DNA of 64,000 nucleotides, from positions 1 through 64,000 of the forward strand of contig PBKA01000016.1 in assembly GCA_002721305.1 (NCBI GenBank), in the 5' to 3' direction. Both the position numbers and the translations under genes were made by a program. A model generated the notes under the pieces. That model saw nothing but the letters and a program-made list of their open reading frames with translations, was not told the DNA's origin and ran no database searches. Shown here one piece after another: positions 20,452-31,006 of the stretch; within the stretch, counting starts at the first letter, position 1; each line of letters starts with the position of its first letter. The DNA comes from Acidimicrobiaceae bacterium (GTDB lineage Bacteria > Actinomycetota > Acidimicrobiia > Acidimicrobiales > Poriferisodalaceae).

Positions 20452-20751
20452 TTATCCCCGCATCAGATCGAAGTCTTCGACATCGATGCTGGTTCGGTTG
20501 CGATACAGAAGGAGGACTATGGCAAGTCCCACGCCAACTTCCGCCGCAGCGACTGCTATTACGAATATTGCAAACACTTGGCCCGATACAACACCGTGCT
20601 GGACGCCGAAGGCGACCAGGTTGATGTTTACCGCGTTGAGCATCAACTCAATGGACATTAGGACCATCACGCCATTTCGACGCGCTAGAACTCCATAAAC
20701 ACCGGTAGCGAAAAGCACGGCTCCGAGGATCAGAAACTGGTTTAGGAGCAT
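20452..20751 (-). CDS. nuoK: Complex I subunit K, 11-subunit operon
   Basis: Track ORF extends to 20916; real start [48 protein letters not shown] at 20751. Confidence 0.94.
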   Translation of the reverse strand: MLLNQFLILGAVLFATGVYGVLARRNGVMVLMSIELMLNAVNINLVAFGVQHGVVSGQVFAIFVIAVAAAEVGVGLAIVLLLYRNRTSIDVEDFDLMRG

Positions 20752-20752
20752 G

Positions 20753-21247
20753 TCAGTCCTTCCTCGCCAGAACAATTGCACCGATGAGTGCGGCGAGTAG
20801 AAGCACCGACACCGCTTCGAAGGGCACGATGTAGGTCGAGAAAACTTCGTCAGAGACGTCGGCGGTCCGGTAAACCGGACCGCCGCTAGCAAGGCGTTCA
20901 GATCCGAAGCGGTCAATCAGAGAATAGATGGTTACGCCTCCCAAAAGGGCGGCGACCACGGCGGCTAGCGGCCACTGCTTTCCCGTCATTTCCATGACAT
21001 TGCCTAGGGGTGCTTTGGTCAGCATTATCCCGAAAAGGAACAGAACCATGACCGCCCCGATGTAGACGAGGACTTGAGTGGTCGCGACAAATTCTGCCGT
21101 CAGCAGTACATACAAGGCACCTAATCCGGCGAGAACCGCAACCAAATACAACGCGGCGTGAACAATGTTGCGTGTAGTGACCATTCTCACTGCCGATAAG
21201 GCGACGATTGTGGCGAGGATTCCGAAGAAGATATTTTGAGCGACCAT
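20753..21247 (-). CDS. nuoJ: Complex I subunit J, 11-subunit operon
   Basis: 164 aa; [52 protein letters not shown]. Confidence 0.95.
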   Translation of the reverse strand: MVAQNIFFGILATIVALSAVRMVTTRNIVHAALYLVAVLAGLGALYVLLTAEFVATTQVLVYIGAVMVLFLFGIMLTKAPLGNVMEMTGKQWPLAAVVAALLGGVTIYSLIDRFGSERLASGGPVYRTADVSDEVFSTYIVPFEAVSVLLLAALIGAIVLARKD

Positions 21248-21253
21248 TCGGCG

Positions 21254-21793
21254 TTACCTCGGAACCTTTCTGACTTTTTGTTCTGAGCCTGCTTCGTAGT
21301 CGAGAAAATCGGGGACCGTTTCCATCCATTCGCCTAGTCGGTCTTTGTCGTGGAGAAGGTCGGCTATTCGGGGCTCACTATATTCATACTCCGGGGTCCA
21401 AAAAAGAGCGTCAAACGGACACACTTCGACGCAAATACCGCAGTACATGCAAAGCGCGTAGTCAATGTCGAAGCGGTCAAGCATGTTGACTGTGCGTGGT
21501 TTGCCGCCTTCTCTTCGCGGTGGAGCCTTTACTTTGTGTCCTTCGATGTAGATGCACCAGTCTGGACATTGTCGGGAGCACAACATGCACGCGGTGCAAT
21601 TTTCCTCGTGCAGAGCTATAACTCCTCGGGCGCGATCTGGTGGAGCTTCTTTTTCGTGTGGGTACTGAACGGTCACTGCACCTTTTTGGGGCGCGGGGAT
21701 CAGGGTTTTCCATCCGCGTTTGGGAAAAAGCGTTCGGCCCGCAGTGCGAGCGGTTACGCCCAGCCCCTTGATTAGGCCCGGTAGCTGTGGCAT
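21254..21793 (-). CDS. nuoI: Complex I subunit I, 11-subunit operon
   Basis: Two [4Fe-4S] motifs: [12 protein letters not shown] and [12 protein letters not shown]. Confidence 0.95.
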   Translation of the reverse strand: MPQLPGLIKGLGVTARTAGRTLFPKRGWKTLIPAPQKGAVTVQYPHEKEAPPDRARGVIALHEENCTACMLCSRQCPDWCIYIEGHKVKAPPRREGGKPRTVNMLDRFDIDYALCMYCGICVEVCPFDALFWTPEYEYSEPRIADLLHDKDRLGEWMETVPDFLDYEAGSEQKVRKVPR

Positions 21794-22821
21794 CAGAACA
21801 CCACCTTAAATATTCCAGTGAGAACGATGTTCGCGAGAGAGAGTGGGATGAGCACTTTCCAAGCAAATTTCTGAAGTTGGTCTTCGCGAAGCCTGGGGTA
21901 AGTGAAACGAACCCAGAAGATGAAAAATGCGACGAGAAGAATCTTGGCGAGCATAACGCCTGGCCCAAGCACGTTCAGGATGTTGTCGTCGACGTCGAAG
22001 CCCGGGATCCACCAGCCCCCAAGGAACATCACCGACGCGAGAGCAGCGAAGGCAAATGCCGTTCCGAATTCCGCCATAAAGAAGAGCAAAAACCGGAATC
22101 CTGTGTATTCAATATGAAAGCCGCCGACGAGTTCGGTCTCAGCCACCGGCATATCGAATGGTGTTTGGGTCAGCTCGGCTTGCGCTGCGATCATGAAGAT
22201 CAAGAAAGCTAGGAACTGGGTCAAGATGAAGGGGTTGCCTATGGCCCCGAAACCAAAGATTTCTCCGGTTGCTTGAGCTTCCACTATGCCCTGCAAGTTC
22301 AAAGTTTCTGCTTGAATCACAACACCCATTACCGCAAGGATGAGCGGGAGTTCGTAGGCAATCAGTTGCCCGGCAGCGCGGAGTCCACCGAGGAGCGCAT
22401 ATTTGTTGGCTGATGCCCAGCCAGCCATCAAGATTCCGAGAACCGACAGTGACGAGACCGCCATCGCATAAAAGACGCCCGTATCTAGGTTCTCAACAAC
22501 GGCGTCTGGCCCGGCTGGGAGAACGACGTAAAGAAGGAAAGTTGACGCGAGCACCACCACTGGTGCCATTCGAAAAACCCGCCGATCGGCCTGTTCGGGG
22601 TGAATGTCTTCCTTCTGGAGGAATTTAATAGCTTCGGCTATCAGCTGAAGAGTGCCGTACGGACCAGTGTCGTTGGGCCCCAAGCGACTTTGCATAAAGG
22701 CCATCATCTTGAAGAGGAAGAGGTAGACCAGAATCAGCGAAGTTGTAGGGATTACGGCAAGAGCTAAACCGAGTTTGATCCCGGTTTCTTGCCAGTAGGG
22801 AAGTGCGAGTAGCGTCGTCAA
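21793..22821 (-). CDS. nuoH: Complex I subunit H, 11-subunit operon
   Basis: 342 aa; [68 protein letters not shown]. Confidence 0.95.
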   Translation of the reverse strand: MTTLLALPYWQETGIKLGLALAVIPTTSLILVYLFLFKMMAFMQSRLGPNDTGPYGTLQLIAEAIKFLQKEDIHPEQADRRVFRMAPVVVLASTFLLYVVLPAGPDAVVENLDTGVFYAMAVSSLSVLGILMAGWASANKYALLGGLRAAGQLIAYELPLILAVMGVVIQAETLNLQGIVEAQATGEIFGFGAIGNPFILTQFLAFLIFMIAAQAELTQTPFDMPVAETELVGGFHIEYTGFRFLLFFMAEFGTAFAFAALASVMFLGGWWIPGFDVDDNILNVLGPGVMLAKILLVAFFIFWVRFTYPRLREDQLQKFAWKVLIPLSLANIVLTGIFKVVF

Positions 22822-23990
22822 CGGTCTATGTCTCCCAGTATGAAATACAGGGAACCCAGGATGGTGATGACGTCAGGGACGTAGACCCCTCTCATCACCC
22901 ATGGGACGATGGAGATGTTGTTGAAGCTGGGGGTGCGGATTTTGACTCGGAACGGACCCAAGTCACCTTTGCTGACGATGTAGTACCCCATTTCTCCGAG
23001 AGGGTTTTCTGTTGAGATGTACGCTTCGCCTGCGGGAACTTTGATGATTCTGGGGACCTTGGCCATGATTGGGCCGCTGGGAATTCCATCCAACAGTTGG
23101 TCAACTATGCGGGTTGCTTCGCGGGTTTCTTGAAGACGCACCCAGTACCGGGAAAACGAGTCCCCGTCGGGGTGAGTCCAAACTCGCCAATCGACTTGGT
23201 CCCATGACAAACCTGGATTGGCATCTCTGCGTAGATCCCAGTCGACGCCGCTCGCTCTGAGGTTGGCGCCTGAGAGTCCGTATCCGAGAGCGACTTCGGG
23301 CGGTATTACTCCAACGCCTCTGCATCGCGCTTGAAAAATTTCGTTCCCGACTAGTAAATCTTCCATTTCATCGCAGAAGGTCCGCATCTTCACCATGACT
23401 GATCGTGTTTCTTCTATCCAGCCTTTGGGGATGTCATCCTTGAGACCGCCGATTCGGTCGAAGTTCGGGTGGAAACGGCCGCCGGTCACTTCTTCAATTT
23501 GATTGAGTACGCGTTCTCGATCCCGAAAAGCAAAGAAGACTGGCGTCAGTGCTCCGATTTGAACGCCCATGTCTCCGAGAAACAACGCCACGTTAGCTAT
23601 ACGGCTGAGTTCAAAAAGGATCGTCCTGATCCACTGGGCGCGTGGCGGGGCTTCTACTTCCATGAGGCGCTCTGCGGCCAGGATGAAGGGCACCTCATTC
23701 GCGAAGCTTCCCAGCCAGTCGATTCGGTTAATAAGGGTTGTGCATTGCGGATAGGTGCGAACTTCACAGAGCTTTTCGTAGCCACGGTGCATGTAACCCA
23801 TGATTGGTTCGGCGACAACGACCTGCTCGCCGTCTAGTTGGCAAGCGATGCGGAGGGTTCCATGGGTTGCCGGGTGTTGTGGCCCGATATTTAGGGTCAT
23901 GTCTCCGGTGTCGAGTTCTACGTTTACCCGCGCATCAGCGGCTTGAGCACTCACATAGGCCATCTGTTCCCGGTCAGATGTGGCGGTCAT
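22818..23990 (-). CDS. nuoD: Complex I subunit D, 11-subunit operon
   Basis: NIGPQHPATHGTLRIACQLDGEQVVVAEPIMGYMHRGYEKLCEVRTY. Confidence 0.95.
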   Translation of the reverse strand: MTATSDREQMAYVSAQAADARVNVELDTGDMTLNIGPQHPATHGTLRIACQLDGEQVVVAEPIMGYMHRGYEKLCEVRTYPQCTTLINRIDWLGSFANEVPFILAAERLMEVEAPPRAQWIRTILFELSRIANVALFLGDMGVQIGALTPVFFAFRDRERVLNQIEEVTGGRFHPNFDRIGGLKDDIPKGWIEETRSVMVKMRTFCDEMEDLLVGNEIFQARCRGVGVIPPEVALGYGLSGANLRASGVDWDLRRDANPGLSWDQVDWRVWTHPDGDSFSRYWVRLQETREATRIVDQLLDGIPSGPIMAKVPRIIKVPAGEAYISTENPLGEMGYYIVSKGDLGPFRVKIRTPSFNNISIVPWVMRGVYVPDVITILGSLYFILGDIDR

Positions 23991-24688
23991 GATCCACCTT
24001 CGTTTGCTTCAAATGCAGCCATTACTTCAGCTTCAAGTTGTGCTTCTAGGTGTTCGGGTATCTCTTCGATGTCCACGACGCCCGGCCAAGGCTTCACTTG
24101 GCGGGCAAGGAGGGGGAAGTCTTTTCTCAGGGGGTGCCCTTCGAATTCGGTCGGTAAGTAGAGGGGTTGCAGCGTCGGGTGACCGCGGAAGGAGATACCG
24201 AACATTTCATGTGTCTCGCGTTCGTGCCAGTCTGCGCCCGGGAAAACGTCACGTACGGTGTCGACGGTCATATCGTCCCCGACGTCAGCCTTTAGAATCA
24301 TCCCAACTTGCTCGTTCAACGAGTAGAGCTGCATCAACATTTGAAAACGGGTGTCCCCACCGCCGTATCCAGTTGAACTATCAATTTCAACTGGTTCGTC
24401 GTCTTCTTCAACTAAACCGGCGTCAAATTCCGTGTCTTCGTATCGACCCTCCGGCGCGATGTGCCAATCGATCGCCGAGAGAAAGCCAAAGTATTCGAAC
24501 CCGGCGCCTTTGGCCACCATCGCTGCGTCTTGCCAAGCTTCGATCTTGACCCTGAACCAGACATCCTCGTGGGGCCGTAGATGTGATTCGACGAGTATTT
24601 CGCCGAAGCTTTCAGACAAGTCATTGAGAAGGCGCTCTCGTTTGTCATCAGCGAGGGGGGTTTCTTCAGTGGTCGTTTCATCAGTCAT
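23987..24688 (-). CDS. nuoC: Complex I subunit C, 11-subunit operon
   Basis: [45 protein letters not shown]. Confidence 0.95.
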   Translation of the reverse strand: MTDETTTEETPLADDKRERLLNDLSESFGEILVESHLRPHEDVWFRVKIEAWQDAAMVAKGAGFEYFGFLSAIDWHIAPEGRYEDTEFDAGLVEEDDEPVEIDSSTGYGGGDTRFQMLMQLYSLNEQVGMILKADVGDDMTVDTVRDVFPGADWHERETHEMFGISFRGHPTLQPLYLPTEFEGHPLRKDFPLLARQVKPWPGVVDIEEIPEHLEAQLEAEVMAAFEANEGGS

Positions 24689-24692
24689 TGAA

Positions 24693-25196
24693 TCAACCCT
24701 CGACCACTATCGGTTGGCCTTGCCATTTTTCCGTTATGTCTTCGGATTGGATCCGTTCTTGGAGTAGAACGATGCCCTCAAGCAGGGCTTCCGGTCGCGG
24801 CGGACAGCCTGGCACGTAAACGTCGACCGGGATTAGCTGGTCAACGCCTTTGGTAACCGAGTAGCTGTCCCAGTACGGTCCACCGCAGTTGGCACAGGAG
24901 CCCATTGAAATTACATATTTCGGTTCCGGCATTTGTTCATAGAGTCGGAGAATTACCGGAGACATTTTGTCCGTTACGGTCCCTGAAATCACTACGAGAT
25001 CAGCTTGTCTGGGGCTCGCGGGAAAAGGAATTACTCCAAGTCGCATCACGTCGTAACGGGGTGAGCCGAACGCCGCACCCATTTCTATCGCGCAACAGGC
25101 GAGACCCCATTGGTACACCCATAGCGACCGAGCGCGACCAAAGTTCAGCAGCCAACTAAGGGGTTTGGGCATCTTGCCTTTGTCGATGAGTCCCAT
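24693..25196 (-). CDS. nuoB: Complex I subunit B, 11-subunit operon
   Basis: [40 protein letters not shown] (N2 ligands). Confidence 0.96.
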   Translation of the reverse strand: MGLIDKGKMPKPLSWLLNFGRARSLWVYQWGLACCAIEMGAAFGSPRYDVMRLGVIPFPASPRQADLVVISGTVTDKMSPVILRLYEQMPEPKYVISMGSCANCGGPYWDSYSVTKGVDQLIPVDVYVPGCPPRPEALLEGIVLLQERIQSEDITEKWQGQPIVVEG

Positions 25197-25210
25197 CTAC
25201 GCCACTTTCC

Positions 25211-25576
25211 TCATACCCACCTCAGAACTCCCTTGCGCCAGGCATAAAAAAGACCGAGGACAAGGATGAAGATGAAGATCGCCATTTCCACTAAACCGAA
25301 GGTTCCGTATATTTCTAGACGTGTCGCCCACGGGAAGATGAAGACTGCCTCAACATCGAACAGGACAAACAAAACTGCGAAAACGTAGTACCGAATCTGG
25401 CTTTGCGCCCAATCGCCACCGACGGGATCGACTCCGCTTTCATAGGCAATCAATTTCTGGGGTGTCGGGCGTTGGGGGCGAAGTATCCGCGCAATAGTGA
25501 GCATGGCTCCTGCCATCGCAATAGCCGCTACACCGAAGATGCCGACGGTTAGGTAGCTCCGCAGTAATTCCGACAC
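25211..25576 (-). CDS. nuoA: Complex I subunit A, 11-subunit operon
   Basis: YESGVDPVGGDWAQSQIRYYVFAVLFVLFDVEAVFIFPWA. Confidence 0.95.
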   Translation of the reverse strand: MSELLRSYLTVGIFGVAAIAMAGAMLTIARILRPQRPTPQKLIAYESGVDPVGGDWAQSQIRYYVFAVLFVLFDVEAVFIFPWATRLEIYGTFGLVEMAIFIFILVLGLFYAWRKGVLRWV

Positions 25577-25687
25577 GATTACCGAGGCTAGTTAGAGGTT
25601 TCGGGACTTGCCAAAACCCAGCACGGTGCCTCATACCGAGGGTTTCGGACGTAGTGAAAGTTATCGTGCCTAGGAGGTAAAAGACGT

Positions 25688-25715
25688 GATTCTTGGGCAC
25701 GATTCTTGATTCTTG
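25688..25715. repeat. Three direct GATTCTTG (CAAGAATC) octamers in the nuoN2-nuoA1 intergenic region
   Basis: gattcttg at 25688-25695, 25701-25708 and 25708-25715, the last two sharing one base. Confidence 0.7.
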
Positions 25716-25757
25716 TTTCACATGGTGCTTGTCGGTGATCTAGCACTCGTTGAGACC

Positions 25758-27248
25758 TCACCCTCGGATCAATATTGGGACGGCTTCTTCAGCGAATTCA
25801 ATGAGGAACTGGGGCACCAGGCCCGCGAGAAGCGTGAAACCAACTACGGCAATGACGACGATTGAAGTGGTCCAGTGCCACGACGGAGTAGGACCCTCAT
25901 TTTCATCATCCGCTACATACATTGCCATAACGATCCGGAGGTACATGAACGCACCTATCACCGCTGTCACCATCGCGAGTCCAGCTAGGACGTAATTCTC
26001 ACTATTGACTGCAGCCGCAATTACCTGGAATTTTGCAATAAACCCTGAGGTGGCAGGAATACCGGCTTGAGCGAGTAGGAGCACCGTAAATGCAATGGCC
26101 ACCAGCGGGCGGCTGCGGCCAAGACCAGCGTAATTGGCTAGGGGGTGATCATCATCTGGGCCCATGGCTCCCACAACAGCGAATGTCCCTAGAACCATGA
26201 AGGTGTAGGTGAAGAGATAGAAAAGGGCCGCAGCGGTGCCTTGAGCGGTAGCTGACTGGACCGCAACTAGAACGTATCCAGCGTGGCTGACTGATGAAAA
26301 GGCAAGCATTCGCTTTACGTCGGTCTGCAAGATTGCCATTACGGCACCAACGATCAGGGTCACTGAAGCCAAGACACTGACGATGGGGCTCCAGTCAATC
26401 TGATGACTAGCAAATGCCGCGAAGAAGATCCGAAGGAGGGCGGCGAAGCCTGCTGCTTTCGCCACCGACGCCATCCATCCGGTTACCGGACTCGGAGCTC
26501 CCTGGTAAACGTCAGGGGCCCAAAAGTGAAATGGCGCCGCGGCTACTTTGAATGACAGGCCTACTAGGAGAAGTGCCATGGCTGCCATGAGTAGATGCTG
26601 GTCTCGGAATACGACGGCGTCGAGGTAGTCCCGAACCTGGACAAGATTCGTAGATCCTGTGGCGCCGTAGGTGAGCGCTATCCCGTACAACAAGAACGCT
26701 GAGCTGAAGGCGCCGAGAACGAAGTACTTCATCGCTGATTCTCTGGCTTCGGAGCGGCGGTCATGCATCGCAATCATCACGTAAATGCCGATGGACAGTG
26801 CTTCCAAACCTAGAAACATGACGATGAGGTCATTTGCTGACGCCATAACGATGGCGCCTGCGGCTGAACATAAAAGGAGGGCATGAAACTCCGGAGCATC
26901 AATACCTTCTCTGTCTAGGTACCCGTGAGAAAGCAAAGCTGTGGCTACCAGCGCTATCAGGATGAGCATGGTGAAGAAGATGCTGAATCCGTCAATACCG
27001 AAAGCAGAAGCTATGGAAGACGAGGGGCCATCAGTCCTGACGTCATTCCAAAGTCCCACGGCGACGATGTATGAAGCGATCGCGGAGCACACTGTCGTGA
27101 CGGTCGCGAAAACTGTGGAGGTCTTGCGCGGTGCCAGCGCAGTGGCGAGCATGATGATGAGCGCCGCACCAAGAAGAATCACCTGCGGCAACAACGCCCA
27201 CCAATCGATCGATGGTCCAACAAAACCAAAGGCGTTAAGGACGGACAT
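25758..27248 (-). CDS. nuoN: Complex I subunit N, 14-subunit operon
   Basis: 496 aa; FKVAAAPFHFWAPDVYQGAPSPVTGWMASVAKAAGF. Confidence 0.94.
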   Translation of the reverse strand: MSVLNAFGFVGPSIDWWALLPQVILLGAALIIMLATALAPRKTSTVFATVTTVCSAIASYIVAVGLWNDVRTDGPSSSIASAFGIDGFSIFFTMLILIALVATALLSHGYLDREGIDAPEFHALLLCSAAGAIVMASANDLIVMFLGLEALSIGIYVMIAMHDRRSEARESAMKYFVLGAFSSAFLLYGIALTYGATGSTNLVQVRDYLDAVVFRDQHLLMAAMALLLVGLSFKVAAAPFHFWAPDVYQGAPSPVTGWMASVAKAAGFAALLRIFFAAFASHQIDWSPIVSVLASVTLIVGAVMAILQTDVKRMLAFSSVSHAGYVLVAVQSATAQGTAAALFYLFTYTFMVLGTFAVVGAMGPDDDHPLANYAGLGRSRPLVAIAFTVLLLAQAGIPATSGFIAKFQVIAAAVNSENYVLAGLAMVTAVIGAFMYLRIVMAMYVADDENEGPTPSWHWTTSIVVIAVVGFTLLAGLVPQFLIEFAEEAVPILIRG

Positions 27249-28837
27249 TAGTGGTCATCCTTGGGGCCGGATTGATCACTGATTGCGATTGGTGCACCCA
27301 AGTCCGGTTCAACGAAGTCGGAGTGTTCTTCGAGATGAGAAATGAGATTTTGAACGGCTGGTTCTATGCGCTCAAGTACTGGTTTGGGGTACAGGCCTAA
27401 GAAAACGATTGCCACTATGAAGGGGGCTAATACCAGACCTTCTTTGAACGTCAGGTCGGGGGTGTCTTGATCATTCGGCGTCGGTTCGCCGTGGAAGACC
27501 CGCTGGTAGGCCCATAGAAGGTATAGCGCCGCGAGGATGACTCCGGTTGCAGCGATGATGGTCCACCATCGTCGGGTGTCGTATGACCCAATCAAGACCA
27601 AGAATTCGCCAACAAAGCCGTTTAGACCTGGAACTCCTATAGAAGAAAGCATTACAACCGTAAAGAAGCCTGCGAAAATCGGGGCGGCTGACTGGATACC
27701 GCTGAGTTCTTCGATGGCCCTAGTTTTTCTTCTTTCGTACAGCATGCCCACAAGCAGGAACAGGGCACCGGTTGAAATACCGTGATTGATCATCTGCAGC
27801 ACTCCCCCTTCCAAGCTTTGGGTAGTGAAAGCAAAGATGCCCAAGACGATGAATCCCATGTGCGCTACAGAGGAGTACGCGACGAGACGTTTGAGGTCTT
27901 TTTGCATCGTCGCGACAATCGCGCCGTATATGACTCCGATGACGCCCAAGGTTGCCAAAGTTGGAGCTGCCCAAACCGATGCTTCGGGAAACAGGTATAG
28001 GCCGAATCGGAGTAGCCCGTATGTCCCTAATTTCAGCATGACTGCAGCCAACACCACTGAGCCGGCTGTCGGTGCCTCGGTGTGCGCATCCGGCAGCCAT
28101 GTGTGGACTGGGAACACGGGAACTTTGATCACGAACGCGAGGGCGAAAGCTAAGAAACACAGGCGGGCCGTGTTTGGCGATAGCGCTTGTCGTTCAGCGA
28201 GTTCAATGACGTTAAAGGTGATGCCCTGATCACCAGCGCTCAACGTCGCGACACTCACTATCGCTACGAGCATGAGAGCTGACCCCGCCATTGTGTATAG
28301 GAAGAATTTGGTAGCCGCGTACCTTCTGTCGTCGTAACCCCACCCACCGATGAGCATGTACATGGGGACCAAGACGATTTCGAACATGACGAAGAAAAGG
28401 AACAGGTCTAGGGCAAGGAACGCACCAAAAGAGCCTGCCTGTAACAGAAGTAGCCAGGCGGTGTAGGGCTTAGGGTCGTGGTGCGGATCAACGGCGACGA
28501 GCACTATGGGGGTGATCAAGCCGGTGAGCACTACCAACCAAAGAGAAATCCCGTCGACACCGACATGCCAATTGATTCCCAAGGCTGGAATCCACGATTG
28601 AATTGACTCGAACTGAAAATCAGATTGATGAATTGAGAATTGCGCCATTACATAGAGTGACAAAGCTCCCGCGATTGAAGAAAAGAGAGCGCCTACGGGT
28701 CGCATCAGTTCAGGTCGACTGTTAGGAAGCAAGACCACTGCCAGCGCTCCTATGACAGGCACGACGATCAGGGCATTCAATACCGGGAACGAAGAGACGC
28801 TCTGCGCCGCAAGAAGCTCCATCACAGCAGGCCCCAT
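27248..28837 (-). CDS. nuoM: Complex I subunit M, 14-subunit operon
   Basis: VFPVHTWLPDAHTEAPTAGSVVLAAVMLKLGTYGLLRFGLYLFPEAS. Confidence 0.95.
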   Translation of the reverse strand: MGPAVMELLAAQSVSSFPVLNALIVVPVIGALAVVLLPNSRPELMRPVGALFSSIAGALSLYVMAQFSIHQSDFQFESIQSWIPALGINWHVGVDGISLWLVVLTGLITPIVLVAVDPHHDPKPYTAWLLLLQAGSFGAFLALDLFLFFVMFEIVLVPMYMLIGGWGYDDRRYAATKFFLYTMAGSALMLVAIVSVATLSAGDQGITFNVIELAERQALSPNTARLCFLAFALAFVIKVPVFPVHTWLPDAHTEAPTAGSVVLAAVMLKLGTYGLLRFGLYLFPEASVWAAPTLATLGVIGVIYGAIVATMQKDLKRLVAYSSVAHMGFIVLGIFAFTTQSLEGGVLQMINHGISTGALFLLVGMLYERRKTRAIEELSGIQSAAPIFAGFFTVVMLSSIGVPGLNGFVGEFLVLIGSYDTRRWWTIIAATGVILAALYLLWAYQRVFHGEPTPNDQDTPDLTFKEGLVLAPFIVAIVFLGLYPKPVLERIEPAVQNLISHLEEHSDFVEPDLGAPIAISDQSGPKDDH

Positions 28838-30696
28838 GCCAAGAGAACCAAGATCGCCAGAGCTCCTAGGGCGATGCCTGCTGCGTAGTTACGCATGTAC
28901 CCAGATTGGGTCGGTCGAATCAGTTGGCCCAGTTTCATGACGACTCGGCCAACTCCGTTGACGCCGCCGTCGACGATTTGTTGGTCAAAATCGGCTGTCC
29001 TTTGGAAACCAGAAGTACCCGGCCCGCCTACGATTCGTGCGTAGGAACTGTCTACGTACATTGCATTCTCAAGAAATTCTGGTTCTAGACGATCAGTTGG
29101 TATCCGTCGCATCAACCAACTCAACACTGCGATCGCGATGCCTGTGAGGCCGGCAAGCACTGAGATTGCCGCCAGAGCGACCTTTGTCGCGGTTCCTGAA
29201 GAGAAGTGGTGCGGATGATGAAAAATGGGTTCCAAGAAGTGTTCGAGTACCAACCAGTCCTTCACTAACGGCAGGTTTATGGCTCCTCCCACTATTGCTG
29301 CCCCGGCCAGAATGCACAGCGGCGTGGTCATGGTCCATGCCGACTCGTGTGGGTGGACATCTTCGTCCCATCTCTGATCACCGAAGAAAACGAGAATTAC
29401 TTGTCTGCTCATGTAGTACGCGGTCAGCAATGCAGTTACAAGCCCAATGGCCCAGAGCAATGGTCCTATGTTTTTCTGTTCCCACGCGGCAAGCAAGATC
29501 TCGTCCTTGGACCAAAACCCTGCGAATGGCGGCACACCCGCAATTGCCAACCAACCGATGATGAACGTGGTGGCAGTTATTGGCATCGCGATCCGGAGCG
29601 CGCCCATCTTCCGAATGTCCTGTTCGTCGTGCATCCCATGAATGACCGAACCAGAGCCCAAGAACAACAGCGCCTTGAAGAACGCATGAGTGATCACATG
29701 AAAGATCGCAGCTACGTATGCTCCCGAACCGATCGCAAGGAACATGTAACCCAATTGGCTGACGGTCGAATAGGCCAACACTCTTTTGATGTCATGTTGG
29801 GCGACCGCACACAAAGCCGCGAAGAGCGCCGTCGCTCCCCCTATCACCGCTATGACAATCAAGGCGTCGTCGGTCAAAACATTGTTCATTCGCACTAGGA
29901 GGTACACGCCCGATGTAACCATCGTCGCCGCATGCACCATCGCGGAGACCGGGGTCGGTCCCTCCATGGCATCAGGTAACCAGACGTAGAGCGGCAGTTG
30001 AGCCGATTTTCCTGCCGCCGCTACGAAGAGAAGCAACGAAACCGCTGTGCCGGTAGCGGCAGACATGGCTGGTGCGGTTGTAATTTCGGTGTAGGTGACC
30101 GTGCCGAGCGCGGACCATATTGCAAAGGTGGCAATCATGAATCCCCAATCACCAACTCGATTGGTGACGAATGCCTTTTTCCCCGCTGTCGCTGCGGACT
30201 CTCGGTGATGCCAGAAAGAAATTAGGAGGTACGAACAGGCCCCTACTCCTTCCCAACCAAGGAATGTGACGACCAGGTTGTTGCCGAACACCAGCATGAG
30301 CATCGAAAAGAGAAAGAGGTTCAGGTAAAGAAAAAACTTCGAATATTTCTGATCTCCGTGCATATAGCCAATTGAGTACAAGTGGATTAGGGCCCCGACA
30401 CCGGTGACGAACAGGGCCATAGTCACAGACAGCGGGTCAACCAAAAACCCAGCTTCAACTTTGAGCGATCCAGCGGGGAGCCATTCGAAGAGAACAAACT
30501 CATAGGATCGTTCACCTTCGTGGGCATCTTTGCCCAACAACCCGACGAAAACGATCGCTGTCGCTATAAACGACGCCCCGGCGGCCACGGTAGCGACCCA
30601 ACCTGATTGAGGCTCTCCAAGCAGGTGTCCAGTTAGGAGCAGGACCACAAATCCGAACAGGGGGAGCGCTGGAACAAGCCATACTAATTCGACCAT
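28822..30696 (-). CDS. nuoL: Complex I subunit L, 14-subunit operon
   Basis: LPLYVWLPDAMEGPTPVSAMVHAATMVTSGVYLLVRMNNV. Confidence 0.95.
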   Translation of the reverse strand: MVELVWLVPALPLFGFVVLLLTGHLLGEPQSGWVATVAAGASFIATAIVFVGLLGKDAHEGERSYEFVLFEWLPAGSLKVEAGFLVDPLSVTMALFVTGVGALIHLYSIGYMHGDQKYSKFFLYLNLFLFSMLMLVFGNNLVVTFLGWEGVGACSYLLISFWHHRESAATAGKKAFVTNRVGDWGFMIATFAIWSALGTVTYTEITTAPAMSAATGTAVSLLLFVAAAGKSAQLPLYVWLPDAMEGPTPVSAMVHAATMVTSGVYLLVRMNNVLTDDALIVIAVIGGATALFAALCAVAQHDIKRVLAYSTVSQLGYMFLAIGSGAYVAAIFHVITHAFFKALLFLGSGSVIHGMHDEQDIRKMGALRIAMPITATTFIIGWLAIAGVPPFAGFWSKDEILLAAWEQKNIGPLLWAIGLVTALLTAYYMSRQVILVFFGDQRWDEDVHPHESAWTMTTPLCILAGAAIVGGAINLPLVKDWLVLEHFLEPIFHHPHHFSSGTATKVALAAISVLAGLTGIAIAVLSWLMRRIPTDRLEPEFLENAMYVDSSYARIVGGPGTSGFQRTADFDQQIVDGGVNGVGRVVMKLGQLIRPTQSGYMRNYAAGIALGALAILVLLAWGLL

Positions 30697-30700
30697 CGCG

Positions 30701-31006
30701 TCACCCTCTCAACGTCGATAGGTCATCGGCTGTTGTGCCGGGGCGGCGGCGCAGGATTGCGACCACTAGTCCTAAACCAACGACTACTTCAGCGGCAGCA
30801 ACCACTAGGACGAAGAAAACTACTGTTTGGCCTCCTATGTCATTGAGCCGTTGGGCAAAGGCCACGAAGCTGAGATTGACACCGTTTAGCATGAGTTCGA
30901 CACACATCAACATGACTAGCGGGTTTCGACGAATTAGCAGCCCCGTACCTCCAATCACGAACAAAAGAGCGCCCAAAACGAGGTACCAGCTTGTGGTGAT
31001 TTCCAT
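30701..31006 (-). CDS. nuoK: Complex I subunit K, 14-subunit operon
   Basis: 101 aa; LLIRRNPLVMLMCVELMLNGVNLSFVAFAQ. Confidence 0.95.
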   Translation of the reverse strand: MEITTSWYLVLGALLFVIGGTGLLIRRNPLVMLMCVELMLNGVNLSFVAFAQRLNDIGGQTVVFFVLVVAAAEVVVGLGLVVAILRRRPGTTADDLSTLRG

